From assembly GCF_000737785.1 (NCBI RefSeq), contig NZ_JPRO01000003.1, positions 124,001 through 188,000 on the forward strand: a stretch of 64,000 bases of DNA. The letters are read 5' to 3'. Positions within the stretch are counted from its first letter, which is position 1, and every line of letters starts with the position of its first letter. The stretch comes from Chryseobacterium luteum (GTDB lineage: Bacteria > Bacteroidota > Bacteroidia > Flavobacteriales > Weeksellaceae). Shown one piece after another: positions 27,851 through 37,570 of this stretch. Under the pieces are notes generated by a model. The model was not told the DNA's origin and did no database searches. It was given only the letters and a program-made list of their open reading frames with translations. The position numbers were made by a program, and so were the translations under genes.

Positions 27851-28651
27851 TTAGAAAACAGTGGCTGCCAGCTGAATTCTTGCATATTTATTGGATGGAT
27901 TCCACATCGCCATCATAGCAACCGGAAGACTGTAATGCTCAGTGATTTTGACAGTTTTGCTGGCTTTCACACCAACGTTGACGATATCAAAACTGTTTTT
28001 GCCATTTCCGTAGAGGAAATACCTGTCGTTAAGGGCAAATCCTGCCCCTATAAATGCATCCAGGTTTACTTTCTGTCCGGCAATGACCGGATAGCTCGCC
28101 TGGATATAGGTAGAATACTTATTCTTTTTATAGCTTCCGTCAGGTTCCAAAACTACTTCTCCCGCATTGGCTCCTCCATACAGCATAATGTCAGCTTCAA
28201 TATTAAGCGGGAACGATGGTCCGAAGGTGTAATTGGTTCTAAGATCAATAATGTGAGCTGTTCTCGTTTGTGAATAATTAAATATATCTTCTGAAGCAAC
28301 GGCTGTATTGATGTTTCTTGAATTGAAAAGATCCCAAAGTCCTATATAAAGCCTTCCGTCTGAATACTGGATGTAATAGTTGATCTCCTTATAATGAGTT
28401 CCGTCTTTGTCATCTGTCAGCGAAGATGCTCCCCAGATCCCGGCTTTCCATTTCTTTTCAGAATCTAAAGCATAAGATAGATTTCCCATCACTACGGGCT
28501 TATCCGTAATAATCAATCCTCTCCACAAGTGGTTGTTTTGAATATTGGCGGTAAAATCCAGTCTGTTGTTATCGTTTTTTTCCGTGTTCTCCTGAGAGAA
28601 TAGCTTTCCTGTGCCCAAAATAATCAGGCATGCAATTTTTAAAACTTTCAT
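27851..28651 (-). CDS. Outer-membrane-like protein at the end of the glycerol operon
   Basis: 266 residues with a signal peptide (1-19) and a mature part of amphipathic beta-strands ending in an aromatic residue (VF), typical of an outer-membrane barrel of about 12 strands. A WRGLIITDKPV segment near the N-terminus resembles other Bacteroidota proteins of unknown role. It starts nine bases after glpF and precedes the operon terminator, so it is co-expressed with glycerol uptake and catabolism. A pore for glycerol or glycerophosphodiesters is an attractive inference; sequence alone does not prove it. Confidence 0.75.
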   Translation of the reverse strand: MKVLKIACLIILGTGKLFSQENTEKNDNNRLDFTANIQNNHLWRGLIITDKPVVMGNLSYALDSEKKWKAGIWGASSLTDDKDGTHYKEINYYIQYSDGRLYIGLWDLFNSRNINTAVASEDIFNYSQTRTAHIIDLRTNYTFGPSFPLNIEADIMLYGGANAGEVVLEPDGSYKKNKYSTYIQASYPVIAGQKVNLDAFIGAGFALNDRYFLYGNGKNSFDIVNVGVKASKTVKITEHYSLPVAMMAMWNPSNKYARIQLAATVF

Positions 28652-28660
28652 CGCTTATTT

Positions 28661-29392
28661 TTAATGTATTATTCCAAAAAGAACTGCCGCAATAACAGCA
28701 CCCAGGATGGGGCCGGCAACAGGAATCCAGGCGTATCCCCAGTCACTGCCGCCTTTTACAGGAAGTATAGAATGCATGATTCGCGGAGCCAGATCTCTTG
28801 CCGGATTGATGGCATAGCCAGTCGTTCCGCCTAGTGATAAACCTATAGCCCAAACCACAAAAGTAACAGGAAGTGCTCCTACAGAACCAAGTCCTACTTT
28901 AGCTGTCGGGTCATTATTCAGCGCAATGCTCGGATCCGAAAAATGAAAGATCACAAACACCAGTACAAAAGTTCCTATGATCTCACTGATGAGATTGGAA
29001 AAAGTATTCCTGATAGCCGGTCCGGTACTGAAGCATGCCAGTTTGGCGCCTTCGTCTTCCGTAATAGCAAAATGATCTTTGTTAAAAAGCCAGACCAGAA
29101 AAGCTCCAAGCATTCCACCGAGCATCTGTGCGGCAATATAAGTGGGAACCAGGTCCCATGAAAATTTTCCGGCAACGGCCAGGCCAATGGTTACGGCCGG
29201 ATTCAGATGGGCGCCACTTGCAGGTCCTGCAACGGTGACACCTACAAAAACGGCCAGTGCCCAGGCGGTCGTAATGACAATCCACCCTGAATTGTTTCCT
29301 TTGGTATCTTTTAAGACAACATTGGCTACAACGCCGTTGCCTAATAATATAAGAAGCATTGTTCCTATAAGTTCTGCGGTAAATGGGGTCAT
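28661..29392 (-). CDS. glpF: Glycerol facilitator (MIP/aquaglyceroporin)
   Basis: Inner-membrane channel for passive glycerol entry. 243 residues with six helices and both half-membrane NPA boxes: HLNPAVTIG (about 64-72) and AINPARDLAP (about 195-204). Asp following the second NPA-Arg is the mark of glycerol-conducting members as opposed to water-only aquaporins. Third gene of glpD-glpK-glpF, 20 bases after glpK, so entry and trapping by phosphorylation are expressed together. Confidence 0.95.
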   Translation of the reverse strand: MTPFTAELIGTMLLILLGNGVVANVVLKDTKGNNSGWIVITTAWALAVFVGVTVAGPASGAHLNPAVTIGLAVAGKFSWDLVPTYIAAQMLGGMLGAFLVWLFNKDHFAITEDEGAKLACFSTGPAIRNTFSNLISEIIGTFVLVFVIFHFSDPSIALNNDPTAKVGLGSVGALPVTFVVWAIGLSLGGTTGYAINPARDLAPRIMHSILPVKGGSDWGYAWIPVAGPILGAVIAAVLFGIIH

Positions 29393-29412
29393 GAGTAGTT
29401 TTTTATTAAGGA

Positions 29413-30909
29413 TTAATCTTCTATCCAGCTTTGGGATCTTTTCACTGCTTTGTGCCAGAAATGGATCATATGATCTGCTTTTTCCTTATCCACTTTCGGA
29501 TGGAAATCCTCATCTACATTCCATTGAGCCTGAATTTCATTGATGTCTTTCCAGTATCCTACCGCTAAACCGGCAAGATAGGCCGCTCCCAAGGCTGTTG
29601 TTTCCAGTGTTTTTGGTCTTGTGATCTTGAAACCGAAAAGATCAGACTGTATCTGCATCAGAAGATCACTTGCAGAAGCGCCTCCGTCTACTCTAAGCTC
29701 AAGGCTCGGTCTTCCTGAATCTGCTTCCATAGATTTTACGATATCGTACACCTGGAATGCTATTCCTTCCAGAGTGGCTCTTGCGATATGTCCGTTGGTG
29801 GTTCCGCGGGTTACGCCAACAATAGTTCCTCTGGCATACTGATCCCAATACGGAGCTCCCAGTCCCGTTAATGCAGGAACAAAATAAACGCCCCCGTTAT
29901 CTTCAACACTTGCCGCAAGATCATTCACTTCTTCGGATGAACGGATAAGTTTCAGTCCGTCTCTAAGCCATTGTATCGCTGCTCCGCCTACAAATACACT
30001 TCCTTCCAGTGCATAATTTACTTCTCCATTGATCTTCCATGCAACGGTAGTTAACAGGTTGTTTTTAGAAGAAACGGCTTCTTTTCCTGTATTCATCAGT
30101 AAGAAGCATCCGGTTCCGTAGGTGTTCTTTACCATTCCAGGGGTGATACACATCTGCCCGAATAAAGCAGCCTGCTGGTCTCCTGCAATTCCTGCAATCG
30201 GAATTTTGGTGGAAAATAAAGTGGTGGCTGTTTCGCCGTAGATCTCGCTGCTCTGTTTTACTTCGGGAAGAACAGATCTCGGAATATCAAATAAGTCCAA
30301 CAGATCCTGATCCCATTCTAAAGTATTAATGTTCAGAAGCATCGTTCTGCTGGCATTGGAAACATCGGTGATAAACATTTTCCCGCGGGTGAGTTTCCAG
30401 ACAAGCCAGGTGTCAACCGTTCCAAAACATAATTTTCCTTCTGCGGCTTTTTCCCTGGCTCCTTTTACATTATCAAGGATCCATTTTAATTTGGTTGCTG
30501 AAAAGTAAGCATCCAGAACAAGTCCGGTTTTCTCTTTAATGGTTTCTGCATGGCCTTGTTCTTTTAATTCATCGCAGTACTTGGAGGTTCGCCTGTCCTG
30601 CCATACAATAGCATTGTAAATAGGTTCGCCTGTTTCTTTATCCCATACGACAGTCGTTTCACGCTGATTGGTGATCCCGATAGCGGCTACTTCCAGTCCG
30701 GAAATCCCGGCTTTGGCAATAATCTCTGCGGCAACGGATATCTGGGATGACCATATTTCGTTGGGATCGTGCTCTACCCAGCCCGGAGTGGGGTAGATCT
30801 GTTCGAAATTTTTCTGGGAGATATATTCAATAGCTCCGCTGTGGTTGAATAAGATAGCTCTAGAGGAAGTTGTACCTTGGTCCAGAGCGAGAATCAATTT
30901 TTCCTTCAT
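29413..30909 (-). CDS. glpK: Glycerol kinase
   Basis: FGGY-family kinase producing glycerol 3-phosphate. 498 residues, the standard length. The phosphate-1 loop [12 protein letters not shown] (10-21) and the adenosine-binding region with [11 protein letters not shown] are intact, and [20 protein letters not shown] (404 onward) matches the FGGY signature 2. It is ten bases after glpD. The chosen ATG at 30909 gives the canonical [12 protein letters not shown] start. Confidence 0.97.
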   Translation of the reverse strand: MKEKLILALDQGTTSSRAILFNHSGAIEYISQKNFEQIYPTPGWVEHDPNEIWSSQISVAAEIIAKAGISGLEVAAIGITNQRETTVVWDKETGEPIYNAIVWQDRRTSKYCDELKEQGHAETIKEKTGLVLDAYFSATKLKWILDNVKGAREKAAEGKLCFGTVDTWLVWKLTRGKMFITDVSNASRTMLLNINTLEWDQDLLDLFDIPRSVLPEVKQSSEIYGETATTLFSTKIPIAGIAGDQQAALFGQMCITPGMVKNTYGTGCFLLMNTGKEAVSSKNNLLTTVAWKINGEVNYALEGSVFVGGAAIQWLRDGLKLIRSSEEVNDLAASVEDNGGVYFVPALTGLGAPYWDQYARGTIVGVTRGTTNGHIARATLEGIAFQVYDIVKSMEADSGRPSLELRVDGGASASDLLMQIQSDLFGFKITRPKTLETTALGAAYLAGLAVGYWKDINEIQAQWNVDEDFHPKVDKEKADHMIHFWHKAVKRSQSWIED

Positions 30910-30919
30910 AATGCAAGTT

Positions 30920-32518
30920 TTAATTATGAGTAATAGTTTTGGGAGAATATGGGGTTAGTAAATATCCTTTTGCTAATTCAATAAATTCTTTTTCCTGTTC
31001 ATTGGCCCATTCCTGGGAATGTCCTTTTTCTTTGGCAATAAGCTGTGCAATAGTATACGCACTGTCGATAGCGGCTCTGGCGTCCAAAAATAACAGACGT
31101 ACTCTTCGGGCAAGAATGTCTTCTATTGTTTCTGCCATTTCGTGTCTTATAGCCCAAACTGCTTCTGCAATGGTGAAAGCATGGTCAGGATGGATCTTTT
31201 GAGAATATTGAGGATCACTGCTCTGCAATGATTGTATGGCCGGAATATCTGATCCGTAAACATAAAGATGGCTGGTCCGGTCTACAAGCTCTGCTTTCAT
31301 ATTCCCATGAATAGACATGTTTTCCGTTTGGGATGGTCCGCCTTTTAAATGAAGGATCTCTACAGCTTTGTCAATGGTGTCTTCTGCCATTTTACGGTAA
31401 GTGGTCCATTTTCCACCGATAATGGAAACCAATCCTGTATCTGAAGTAATCACTTTGTGGCTCCGGGAAACTTCTTTTGTACTTTTAGCTCCTTCTTTTG
31501 GGGCTGCAAGAGGTCTTAACCCGGCGAACATAGATTTTACATCTTCTCTCGTTGGTTTTTTGGCTAAATATTGTCTGGCTGTATTTAAAACGAAATTAAT
31601 TTCAGACTCCAGGGCGTGCGGCTCAAAGCTGGGACTTTCCAGAAGCGTATCCGTGGTTCCTACTAATGCCCTGTCATGCCACGGGACAACGAAAAGAACT
31701 CTGCCGTCTGATGTTTTAGGGATCATGATCGCATCGTCACTTTTCAGGAAAGATTTATCCAATACTAAATGGATACCCTGGCTCGGAACAACGAATTTAC
31801 CATGTTTGGGATTATTCATATTCAGAATGTCATTCGTGAATACACCTGTTGCATTGATAACTGCTTTTGCCCGAAGCTCATGTTTTTGTTTTGAAAACTG
31901 ATCTTCTGCCTGAACGCCGTTTATTTTTCCGGAATCATTTTTAAGAAGGCCAGTTACCTTCATATAATTAACAGCGCTTCCTCCTTTTTCTATAAGGGTC
32001 TGGGAAAGATTGATCGCTAATCTTGCATCGTCAAACTGTCCGTCCTGATACACCACACCGCTTGCCAGGTTGTGCTGTTCAATAGTTGGCAGCTTTTCAA
32101 TAGTTTTTGCTTTGCTGATGTATTTTGTTTTTCCAAGGCTAAGCTTTCCTGCAAGGAAATCATAGACAGACAATCCTATTTTATAATAGATTCCTCCCCA
32201 CCATGTATAGTTGGGAATAATGAACGACTGGTTTTTCACTACATGTGCTGCATTCTGGGCTAGCAGTCCTCTTTCTTTCAGCGCTTCTTTTACAAGTCCT
32301 ATATCTCCCTGGGCAAGATATCTTACACCACCGTGTACCAGTTTGGTACTTCTGCTGGATGTTGCTTTTGCAAAATCATGGGATTCAAGGAGCAGGGTTT
32401 TGAATCCTCTGCTGGCTGCATCCAATGCTGAGCCCAGACCACTGGCTCCACCTCCGATGACGATGAAGTCCCATTCCTCTACATTGGTCAATTTACTAAG
32501 TTCTTCGTTTCGTTTCAT
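30920..32518 (-). CDS. glpD: Aerobic glycerol-3-phosphate dehydrogenase
   Basis: FAD-dependent, membrane-associated enzyme oxidising glycerol 3-phosphate to dihydroxyacetone phosphate and reducing quinone. 532 residues. The N-terminal Rossmann motif [19 protein letters not shown] (19-37) and the [18 protein letters not shown] segment are diagnostic, and a C-terminal helical DAO domain follows. First gene of the operon; its first codons (ATGAAACGAAACGAA) carry another copy of the CGAAAC operator-like hexamer. Confidence 0.97.
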   Translation of the reverse strand: MKRNEELSKLTNVEEWDFIVIGGGASGLGSALDAASRGFKTLLLESHDFAKATSSRSTKLVHGGVRYLAQGDIGLVKEALKERGLLAQNAAHVVKNQSFIIPNYTWWGGIYYKIGLSVYDFLAGKLSLGKTKYISKAKTIEKLPTIEQHNLASGVVYQDGQFDDARLAINLSQTLIEKGGSAVNYMKVTGLLKNDSGKINGVQAEDQFSKQKHELRAKAVINATGVFTNDILNMNNPKHGKFVVPSQGIHLVLDKSFLKSDDAIMIPKTSDGRVLFVVPWHDRALVGTTDTLLESPSFEPHALESEINFVLNTARQYLAKKPTREDVKSMFAGLRPLAAPKEGAKSTKEVSRSHKVITSDTGLVSIIGGKWTTYRKMAEDTIDKAVEILHLKGGPSQTENMSIHGNMKAELVDRTSHLYVYGSDIPAIQSLQSSDPQYSQKIHPDHAFTIAEAVWAIRHEMAETIEDILARRVRLLFLDARAAIDSAYTIAQLIAKEKGHSQEWANEQEKEFIELAKGYLLTPYSPKTITHN

Positions 32519-32568
32519 AAATGTTTCGTTTATGTTTCGTTTTCAAATGTATAAATTAAAAACGAAAC
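32507..32568. promoter_or_regulatory. Candidate GlpR operator array between glpD and glpR
   Basis: The hexamer GTTTCG (or CGAAAC) occurs four times: 32507-32512, 32523-32528, 32534-32539 and inverted at 32563-32568. The 11-mer ATGTTTCGTTT is repeated in perfect tandem (32521-32531, 32532-32542). GTTTTCGAAAC-type arms form a perfect 10-base inverted repeat, 32534-32543 with 32559-32568. The 15-base gap between the arms contains the minus-strand -7 element TACATTTG (32551-32544) of glpD, so a bound repressor would block it. Binding by the adjacent DeoR-type protein is inferred. Confidence 0.7.
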
Positions 32569-32613
32569 TAAAAAGAAAATAAATGAAATTTTATCGGTCT
32601 CGGAAAAAAATGG

Positions 32614-32621
32614 TATTTTTG
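32614..32621 (+). promoter_or_regulatory. -7 element for glpR
   Basis: TATTTTTG fits TAnnTTTG. It lies 15 bases before the ATG at 32636, which would give a very short leader. No -33 TTTG is seen at the usual distance. Confidence 0.4.
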
Positions 32622-32635
32622 ATGAAAGAATCAGA

Positions 32636-33400
32636 ATGGAAAAGTTAATACCAAGGCACGATGATATATTAAAGGAACTGGATGAAAAGGGTCATGTTCT
32701 TGTACAGGATCTGTGCGAGAAGCTGAATGTTTCGTCGGTTACGGTCCGAAAGGATCTGAATTATCTCGAAAGCCTGGGATTGCTTTTCCGAAACCATGGA
32801 GGGGCCAGCAAGCATGTAAGGTATGCGTATGAAAGGAATGTTGATGAGAAAGAAAACATCAATGTAGAAGCGAAACAGAATATTGCAAAAGCGGCTTTGC
32901 AGCTTATCCGGGAGAACGACTGTATTATTCTGGCTTCGGGAACTACGATGCATTATCTGGCAAGGATGCTGGTGAATTTCGGTCCGCTTACGGTTCTTAC
33001 TTCTTCTTTGAGGGTTGCTCTTGAGCTTTGTAATAATCCTAATATTAATATCATTCAACTGGGAGGTGAGGTGAGAAAGAGTTCTACCTCTATTGTAGGA
33101 TCTATTTCTGAAACCATCCTGAGACAGTTTTCCTGTAATAAACTCTTCCTTGGGGTAGACGGGATTGATATGGAATTTGGGATCAGCACTTCTAATGCTG
33201 CGGAAGCTCATCTGAACCAGCTTATGATAGAATGTTCCGAAAAAGTGGTCATTCTGGGTGATTCTTCAAAACTGAATAAAAAAGGATTCGGAAAGATTGC
33301 TCCTCTGGATAAAGTGGATTATCTGATCACGGACAGCGGCATCTTTGCCGAAGATAAACTTGCATTGGAAGAAATAGGGGTTTCGGTGATTGTAAAATAA
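32636..33400 (+). CDS. glpR: DeoR/GlpR family transcriptional repressor
   Basis: 254 residues. The N-terminal winged helix-turn-helix has the DeoR signature (VQDLCEKLNVSSVTVRKDL near 22-40, then GLLFRNHGGA), followed by the DeoR C-terminal sensor domain that binds a phosphosugar, with ILASGTTM and LGVDGID motifs. It is divergent from glpD-glpK-glpF, so glycerol 3-phosphate is the likely effector; that is context plus family knowledge. The intergenic region holds a clear operator-like inverted repeat. No close second paralogue is in the window. Confidence 0.9.
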   Translation: MEKLIPRHDDILKELDEKGHVLVQDLCEKLNVSSVTVRKDLNYLESLGLLFRNHGGASKHVRYAYERNVDEKENINVEAKQNIAKAALQLIRENDCIILASGTTMHYLARMLVNFGPLTVLTSSLRVALELCNNPNINIIQLGGEVRKSSTSIVGSISETILRQFSCNKLFLGVDGIDMEFGISTSNAAEAHLNQLMIECSEKVVILGDSSKLNKKGFGKIAPLDKVDYLITDSGIFAEDKLALEEIGVSVIVK

Positions 33401-33508
33401 GCTTCTTGAATTTCTTTTTTAAAAACAAAATAATTTCTCTGAAAATTTTATCCGGATTTCTTCAAAATGATCTAATTGATTAAAAATCAAAATATTTTAC
33501 TTGAAATA

Positions 33509-33539
33509 TTTGCCAGTTCTAAAAATATTCATAAATTTG
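33509..33539 (+). promoter_or_regulatory. Promoter of the S10-spc-alpha operon
   Basis: TTTG at 33509-33512 and TAAATTTG at 33532-33539 are spaced by 19 bases, the same layout as the str promoter. The leader to rplC is about 100 bases and contains a possible weak stem (TAGG...CCTA near 33552-33572). Confidence 0.75.
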
Positions 33540-33645
33540 CACACTCCATTTTAGGGGCGTAGTATGCCTATATCAAAAGTAGAAATTACTTCAGACCACC
33601 TAAAAATGTAGAATCAGAAAGATAAATTTTATTATAACATAAACA

Positions 33646-34272
33646 ATGTCAGGTATTATTGGTAAAAAAATCGGTATGACGTCTTTGTTTAACGAAGAAG
33701 GAAAAAACATTCCTTGTACAGTTATTCAGGCCGGTCCGTGCTCGGTTTTACAGGTCAGAACCTTAGAAAAGGACGGCTACAAGTCAGTTCAGTTAGGTTT
33801 CGATGACAAGAGTGAAAAGAACGTAGGTAAAGCGTTAGCTGGCCATTTCAAAAAGGCTGGTTCTGCTCCAAAAGCTAAGTTGGTAGAATTCTACAGAGAA
33901 TTCGTAGACGAAGTAAAAGTAGGAGAAGAAGTAAAAGTTAATTTATTCGCTGAAGGTGAATTTGTTGACGTAACAGGTACTTCTAAAGGTAAAGGTTTCC
34001 AGGGTGTTGTTAAAAGACACGGCTTTGGAGGTGTAATGCAAGCTACTCATGGTCAGCACAACAGACTTAGAGCTCCAGGTTCTATCGGTGCTGGATCGGA
34101 TCCTTCAAGAGTATTCAAAGGAATGAGAATGGCGGGTAGAATGGGAGGTAAGCAGGTAACTGTACAAAACCTTCAGGTATTAAAAGTGGATCAAGAACAA
34201 AATCTTTTAGTAGTAAAAGGTGCTGTTCCGGGAGCTAAAAATTCTTATGTAATTATCAGAAAATGGAACTAG
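33646..34272 (+). CDS. rplC: 50S ribosomal protein L3
   Basis: Early-assembling 23S rRNA-binding protein near the peptidyl-transferase centre. 208 residues; the [19 protein letters not shown] region (about 115-133) and the following loop with Gln (methylated by PrmB in some bacteria) are conserved. It is the first gene of a 28-gene operon with its own promoter, not preceded by rpsJ as in most bacteria. It overlaps rplD by ten bases. Confidence 0.98.
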   Translation: MSGIIGKKIGMTSLFNEEGKNIPCTVIQAGPCSVLQVRTLEKDGYKSVQLGFDDKSEKNVGKALAGHFKKAGSAPKAKLVEFYREFVDEVKVGEEVKVNLFAEGEFVDVTGTSKGKGFQGVVKRHGFGGVMQATHGQHNRLRAPGSIGAGSDPSRVFKGMRMAGRMGGKQVTVQNLQVLKVDQEQNLLVVKGAVPGAKNSYVIIRKWN

Positions 34273-34892
34273 TAGTATTAAATACATCAGGAAAAGAGAC
34301 CGGAAGAAAAGTAACTCTAGACGAATCAGTATTCGGAATTGAGCCAAATCAGCACGCGGTTTACTTAGAAGTTAAACAGTACCTTGCTGCACAGAGACAA
34401 GGGACTCATAAATCAAAGGAAAGAAGCGAAATTACGGCTTCTACCAAAAAACTTAAGAAGCAAAAAGGATCTGGTTCTGCTAGATATGGTGATATCAAAT
34501 CTCCAACTTTCAGAGGTGGAGGTAGAGTATTCGGACCAAAACCAAGAGACTACAGATTCAAATTGAACAAAGCTCTTAAGAGATTAGCTAAAAAATCTGT
34601 TTTATCTCAGAAAATGAGAGACAACAGCATCAGAGTAATGGAAGATATGAGCTTAAACGCTCCTAAAACCAAAGATTTCATCACTATCCTAAATGCATTG
34701 GCATTGAACGATAAGAAATCTCTATTTGTTCTTCCTGAAGCTAACAAGAATGTGTATTTATCTTCAAGAAACTTACCTAAAACTAAAGTAATGAACTTCA
34801 ACGAAATCAGTTCATATGACTTAATGAATGCAGGTGAGATTATATTCTTAGAAGGTGCAGTTGAAAAATTCCAGGAAAATTTAAAGAAATAA
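34263..34892 (+). CDS. rplD: 50S ribosomal protein L4
   Basis: Binds 23S rRNA domain I and lines the exit tunnel with a long loop; in E. coli it also represses the S10 operon. 209 residues, with the tunnel-loop sequence [20 protein letters not shown] (62-81). The start overlaps the end of rplC by ten bases, so translation is coupled. Whether L4 autoregulation exists here is unknown, because the operon leader lacks rpsJ. Confidence 0.97.
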   Translation: MELVVLNTSGKETGRKVTLDESVFGIEPNQHAVYLEVKQYLAAQRQGTHKSKERSEITASTKKLKKQKGSGSARYGDIKSPTFRGGGRVFGPKPRDYRFKLNKALKRLAKKSVLSQKMRDNSIRVMEDMSLNAPKTKDFITILNALALNDKKSLFVLPEANKNVYLSSRNLPKTKVMNFNEISSYDLMNAGEIIFLEGAVEKFQENLKK

Positions 34893-34895
34893 ATC

Positions 34896-35186
34896 ATGTC
34901 ACTTATTATTAAACCAGTTATCTCAGAAAAGGCTAATTACCTTACAGATTTAAGAGGTTCTTATTCTTTCTTAGTAGATCCTAAGGCTAATAAGATCCAG
35001 ATTAAAAAAGCTGTTGAAGCAGCTTACGGTGTAAAAGTAGCAGACGTTAACACAATGATTTATGCTCCGAAGGTTTCTTCGAAATACACTAAAAAAGGTC
35101 TTCAAGTAGGAAAGACAAACAAATTGAAAAAGGCGGTAATCAAGCTTGTTGAAGGTGAAGTTATCGATATTTTTGCTGTAAATTAA
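34896..35186 (+). CDS. rplW: 50S ribosomal protein L23
   Basis: Tunnel-exit protein that docks trigger factor, SRP and the translocon. 96 residues, of the common short bacterial type, beginning IIKPVISEKANYL and ending with a beta-strand. Three bases separate it from rplD. Confidence 0.97.
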   Translation: MSLIIKPVISEKANYLTDLRGSYSFLVDPKANKIQIKKAVEAAYGVKVADVNTMIYAPKVSSKYTKKGLQVGKTNKLKKAVIKLVEGEVIDIFAVN

Positions 35187-35208
35187 TTATTAATTATAAA
35201 TAATAGTA

Positions 35209-36030
35209 ATGTCTGTTAGAAAATTAAAACCTATCACCCCAGGACAGAGATTCAGAATTGTTAACAATTTTGAGGAAATTACTACCAACAAACCGGAGAA
35301 ATCTCTAACCGTTGGTATTAGTAAGTCAGGTGGACGTAACCAAACTGGTAAAATGACCATGCGTTACACCGGAGGTGGACACAAAAAGAAATACAGAATT
35401 ATCGACTTCAAAAGAAACAAGCATGATGTTGAAGCAACGGTAAAAACTGTAGAATATGATCCAAACAGAACTGCATTTATCGCTTTATTAGAATACGCAG
35501 ACGGAGAGAAGAGATATATCATCGCTCCAAACGGTATCAAAGTAGATCAGAAGGTAGTTTCAGGAGAAAGCGTAGAACCGAATATCGGTAACGCAATGAA
35601 ATTGAAAAACATTCCATTGGGTACTGTTATTTCTTGTGTTGAAATGAAGCCTGGACAAGGTGCTATTTTAGCAAGAAGTGCTGGTTCTTCAGCTCAATTA
35701 ACTTCAAGAGACGGGAAATATGCAATCATCAAATTGCCTTCAGGAGAATCAAGAATGATCCTTACTGAGTGTTATGCAATGATTGGATCTGTTTCTAACT
35801 CTGATCATCAGTTAACTGTTTCAGGTAAGGCTGGTAGAAGCAGATGGTTAGGTAGAAGACCTAGAACTAGACCGGTAGTAATGAACCCTGTAGATCACCC
35901 AATGGGAGGTGGTGAAGGTCGTTCTTCTGGAGGTCACCCAAGATCTAGAAATGGTATGCCTGCTAAAGGTTACAAAACCAGAAAGAAAAACAAAGCGTCT
36001 AACCGTCATATCATATCTAAACGTAAATAA
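35209..36030 (+). CDS. rplB: 50S ribosomal protein L2
   Basis: Highly conserved primary rRNA-binding protein needed for subunit association and peptidyl transfer. 273 residues. The [21 protein letters not shown] stretch around 227-247 carries the conserved His near the active centre. The basic C-terminal tail is normal. It is two bases upstream of rpsS. Confidence 0.98.
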   Translation: MSVRKLKPITPGQRFRIVNNFEEITTNKPEKSLTVGISKSGGRNQTGKMTMRYTGGGHKKKYRIIDFKRNKHDVEATVKTVEYDPNRTAFIALLEYADGEKRYIIAPNGIKVDQKVVSGESVEPNIGNAMKLKNIPLGTVISCVEMKPGQGAILARSAGSSAQLTSRDGKYAIIKLPSGESRMILTECYAMIGSVSNSDHQLTVSGKAGRSRWLGRRPRTRPVVMNPVDHPMGGGEGRSSGGHPRSRNGMPAKGYKTRKKNKASNRHIISKRK

Positions 36031-36032
36031 TT

Positions 36033-36311
36033 ATGGCAAGATCACTTAAAAAAGGACCATTCATTCATCATACTTTAGATAAGAAGGTTCAGACAAACAT
36101 TGAGTCTGGTAAGAAGACAGTTATTAAAACTTGGTCTAGAGCGTCTATGATCTCTCCAGACTTCGTAGGACAAACTATCGCTGTACACAACGGGAAATCT
36201 TTTATCCCAGTTTATGTTACAGAAAACATGGTTGGTCACAAGTTAGGCGAATTTTCTCCAACAAGATCTTTCAGAGGTCATGGTGGTAATAAAAACAAAG
36301 GAAGTAGATAA
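36033..36311 (+). CDS. rpsS: 30S ribosomal protein S19
   Basis: Head protein of the small subunit that contacts the A-site tRNA elbow and forms bridge B1a with S13. 92 residues with the [16 protein letters not shown] start and [15 protein letters not shown] signature near the end. Two-base gaps on both sides. Confidence 0.98.
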   Translation: MARSLKKGPFIHHTLDKKVQTNIESGKKTVIKTWSRASMISPDFVGQTIAVHNGKSFIPVYVTENMVGHKLGEFSPTRSFRGHGGNKNKGSR

Positions 36312-36313
36312 TC

Positions 36314-36712
36314 ATGGGATCAAGAAAAAGAGAAAGTGCATTAGCACGTAAATTAACAAATCAAGATGTAGTAAAAGCATTACATAACGATTGCCCTTCT
36401 TCTCCAAGAAAGATGAGATTAGTAGCTGATATCATCAGAGGGGTAGAAGTAGACAAAGCTTTATACATTCTAAAATATTCTAAAAAAGACGCTTCTAACA
36501 AGTTAGAAAAAGTCTTACTTTCAGCAATGGCCAACTGGCAAGCTAAAAACGAAGGTGCTGATATCGAGGAAGCTAATCTTATCGTTAAAGAAATTTTTGT
36601 AGACAGTGCAAGACAATTGAAGAGACTAAGACCAGCTCCACAAGGTAGAGGGTACAGAATCAGAAAGAGATCAAACCACATTACATTAATCTTAGGTAAT
36701 AAAGAAAATTAA
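36314..36712 (+). CDS. rplV: 50S ribosomal protein L22
   Basis: Spans all 23S domains; its long beta-hairpin lines the exit tunnel. 132 residues, with an N-terminal extension ([10 protein letters not shown]) relative to E. coli that is usual in Bacteroidota. The tunnel loop is at about 100-115 ([14 protein letters not shown]). Confidence 0.97.
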   Translation: MGSRKRESALARKLTNQDVVKALHNDCPSSPRKMRLVADIIRGVEVDKALYILKYSKKDASNKLEKVLLSAMANWQAKNEGADIEEANLIVKEIFVDSARQLKRLRPAPQGRGYRIRKRSNHITLILGNKEN

Positions 36713-36719
36713 TCAAGGT

Positions 36720-37472
36720 ATGGGACAGAAGACAAATCCAATTGGTAACAGATTAGGTATCATCAGAGGATGGGATTCTAACTGGTTTGGTGGTAAAGAT
36801 TATGGAGACAGAATCGCTGAAGACTACAAAATCAGAAGATATCTTGAAGCTAGATTATCTAAAGGTGGTATTTCAAAAATTTATATTGAAAGAACTTTAA
36901 AATTAGTTACTGTAACTATTACTACTGCCAGACCGGGACTTATCATCGGTAAAGGAGGTCAGGAAGTTGATAAATTGAAAGAAGAATTGAAGAAACTTAC
37001 AGGTAAGGATATTCAAATCAACATTTTCGAAATCAAAAGACCTGAACTTGACGCAGTATTAGTAGCAGACAGCATCTCTAAGCAGATCGAAAACAGAATT
37101 TCTTACAGAAGAGCTGTTAAAATGGCGATGGCAAGTACAATGAGAATGGGTGCTGAAGGTATCAAAGTTCAGATCTCTGGTAGATTGAACGGTGCTGAAA
37201 TGGCAAGAAGCGAATCTTTCAAAGACGGAAGAATTCCTTTGTCTACTTTCAGAGCTGATATCGATTATCACTGGGCTGAAGCTCACACTACTTATGGTAG
37301 ACTAGGAGTGAAAGTTTGGATTATGAAAGGAGAGGTTTACGGTAAAAGAGACCTTTCTCCACTAGTGGGACAACAGAAGAAAGGAGGTCCTTCAGGAGGC
37401 GGAAACAGAGGTGGAGACAGAGATAACAGAAGACCTAGAAAGAATAATAACAATAATAACAATAATAATTAA
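36720..37472 (+). CDS. rpsC: 30S ribosomal protein S3, with poly-Asn tail
   Basis: KH-domain protein at the mRNA entry site with helicase-related function. 250 residues: KH motif around [19 protein letters not shown] (about 77-95) and the C-terminal S3 domain (about 120-210). A Gly/Arg/Asn-rich tail follows and ends in nine asparagines, encoded by an AAT/AAC repeat at 37442-37470. The tail is poorly conserved and probably tolerant of length change. A 98-base spacer follows, unusual for this operon. Confidence 0.97.
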   Translation: MGQKTNPIGNRLGIIRGWDSNWFGGKDYGDRIAEDYKIRRYLEARLSKGGISKIYIERTLKLVTVTITTARPGLIIGKGGQEVDKLKEELKKLTGKDIQINIFEIKRPELDAVLVADSISKQIENRISYRRAVKMAMASTMRMGAEGIKVQISGRLNGAEMARSESFKDGRIPLSTFRADIDYHWAEAHTTYGRLGVKVWIMKGEVYGKRDLSPLVGQQKKGGPSGGGNRGGDRDNRRPRKNNNNNNNNN

Positions 37473-37528
37473 AAATTTTAGGTTAGAAATTTTGAATTTT
37501 AAATTACCGTTACTTTTTTAAAATATAA

Positions 37529-37563
37529 AAAATCTAAAATCTAAAATCTAAAATCTAAAATTT
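37529..37563. repeat. Heptamer tandem repeat in the rpsC-rplP spacer
   Basis: Four perfect AAAATCT units (37529-37556) plus a degenerate AAAATTT. The 3' end (CTAAAATTT, 37555-37563) is complementary to AAATTTTAG at 37473-37481, so the spacer could fold. Elsewhere the operon spacers are mostly under 25 bases. Confidence 0.85.
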
Positions 37564-37570
37564 AGAAATT

